From an uncultured Spirochaetaceae bacterium (GTDB lineage Bacteria; Spirochaetota; Spirochaetia; Treponematales; UBA12059): DNA of 5,732 nucleotides. The stretch is from the NCBI GenBank assembly GCA_938004315.1, contig CALKWG010000342.1, positions 1-5,732 of the forward strand, given 5' to 3'. How positions within the stretch are numbered: position 1 is the first letter of the stretch; each line of letters begins with the position of its first letter. The notes under the pieces were generated by a model. The model did no database searches. It was not told where the DNA came from and saw nothing but the letters and a program-made list of their open reading frames with translations. Positions 4,972-5,732 of this stretch are shown here, in pieces. Position numbers and translations under genes: made by a program.

Positions 4972-5732
4972 GTGCGCTTCACCAAGATGACCGGGGCCGG
5001 GAATGATTTCATCATAGCGGACGCCGAGGCCTGGGCCCGCGCTTCGGAGGGCGGGGCCGAAGCGCCGGCCGGGTTCGCGAGCCGACTCTGCGATAGGCGC
5101 TACGGGATCGGAGCCGACGGCCTTATGGTTATATCGGGGCCGCCGCGCCTTTCGGTGGCCTTCTACAACGCCGACGGCTCGGGGGGCATGCTCTGCGGCA
5201 ACGGGGCGCGCTGCGCCTTGGTCTTCGCCGCGCGCCGGGGATGGGCCGCCTACGGCGAGGCGATCTCGTTCGAGTTCGCCGGCCGCCCCTACCGCGGCGT
5301 CGCGCTCGCGCCGGATCGATCGCGCTTCGAGCTGGACCCCCGCTACTCGACGAGGCTCGAGGAAGGCGTCGAGGCCGACGGGATCGTAGCCTCCGGCCGC
5401 TTCGTCGACTTAGGCAGCCTGCACTTCATCGTAGACCTGGGCGAGCTCCGGATAGACGGCTCGCCCGCGGCCGGACCGGGTCCCGCGGCCGCCTTGGCGA
5501 CGCTCGAGCTGGATCGCGCGGGGCCGATCCTCAGGCGTCATCCGCGCTTCGCTCCCGAGGGCGTTAACCTGAGCGTCTGCGCGCTCGAGGGCGGGCTCGT
5601 CCATATCCGCACCTTCGAGCGCGGCGTAGAGGCCGAGACCCTGGCCTGCGGCACCGGCTCCACGGCGGCGGCCCTGAGCTACGCGCTCAAGGGGCTCGCG
5701 CGGCCGCCGGTCATGGCGCGCACGCGTAGCGG
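4972..5732 (+). CDS. dapF: Diaminopimelate epimerase DapF, 3' end outside window
   Basis: A PLP-independent epimerase converting LL- to meso-diaminopimelate, the last step before lysine and a building block of peptidoglycan; cytoplasmic. 253 residues are visible and the family is usually about 270-280, so only a short C-terminal piece is missing. The two-cysteine catalytic pair is present: C75 in LCGNGARC and C226 in ETLACGTGSTAA. Ligand-binding residues are also there: N11 (GAGNDF), N66 (FYNADGS), N199 (EGVNLS) and E216-R217 (FERGVEAE). One deviation is the loop usually written GNPH, here GSLH at 148-151. The GTG start has a GGAGG Shine-Dalgarno. The gene is divergent from the fumarate reductase gene across 153 bases. 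A weak -10-like TATGCT at 4930-4935 is the only promoter candidate I see. The frame is intact to the window end. Confidence 0.93.
   Translation, partial: MRFTKMTGAGNDFIIADAEAWARASEGGAEAPAGFASRLCDRRYGIGADGLMVISGPPRLSVAFYNADGSGGMLCGNGARCALVFAARRGWAAYGEAISFEFAGRPYRGVALAPDRSRFELDPRYSTRLEEGVEADGIVASGRFVDLGSLHFIVDLGELRIDGSPAAGPGPAAALATLELDRAGPILRRHPRFAPEGVNLSVCALEGGLVHIRTFERGVEAETLACGTGSTAAALSYALKGLARPPVMARTRS

Noticed and set aside
1..5732. A multi-gene defence, mobile or otherwise novel system
   Set aside because: No transposase, integrase, toxin-antitoxin pair, repeat array or linked effector genes are visible; five of six genes are of familiar type.

Overview
The window is a GC-rich stretch of bacterial chromosome that reads as ordinary core and accessory metabolism. 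It carries six protein genes, two of them cut by the window edges. I see no RNA gene, mobile element or CRISPR array. The organism appears to be diderm: the first gene ends in a classic outer-membrane beta-barrel C-terminal strand, and three other products carry export signals. Isoleucine is coded by ATC and fairly often ATA, while ATT is almost absent (in the alcohol dehydrogenase 5 of 21 Ile codons are ATA and none ATT). That is unusual for GC-rich Pseudomonadota or Actinomycetota. With a lipoprotein signal of relaxed lipobox type and the gene types present, an anaerobic or fermentative Spirochaetota-like bacterium is my best guess. This is an inference, not a proof.

Layout, left to right. 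Positions 1-1947 (+) form a tight two-gene unit: the end of an outer-membrane beta-barrel protein, then 15 bases later an iron-dependent alcohol dehydrogenase. Its stop codon directly abuts the stop codon of a small opposite-strand gene (1948-2415, -) encoding an exported protein of unknown function. The start of that gene overlaps, through a shared CATG, the start of a secreted staphylococcal-nuclease-type enzyme (2414-2908, +). Extended -10 motifs on both strands suggest two face-to-face promoters whose transcripts would overlap at their 5' ends. Positions 2909-3090 are non-coding and hold a strong 12-bp-stem hairpin, probably a terminator shared by the converging nuclease and flavoprotein genes.

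Positions 3091-4818 (-) encode a putative lipoprotein with an FMN-binding domain (covalent flavin site) fused to a fumarate-reductase-type FAD domain. Its active-site residues match soluble periplasmic fumarate reductase. It is preceded by an AT-rich region with a TTGACA promoter and a 21-bp operator-like inverted repeat. From 4972 (+) runs dapF, diaminopimelate epimerase for lysine and peptidoglycan synthesis, truncated by the window end.

Taken together, the fumarate reductase (an extracytoplasmic electron sink) and the alcohol dehydrogenase (NADH recycling) fit a fermentative or anaerobically respiring lifestyle. The genes are otherwise separate transcription units and do not form an obvious multi-gene system. 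The most notable features are the extreme packing around the small gene at 1948-2415 and the flavinylated reductase with its putative operator.
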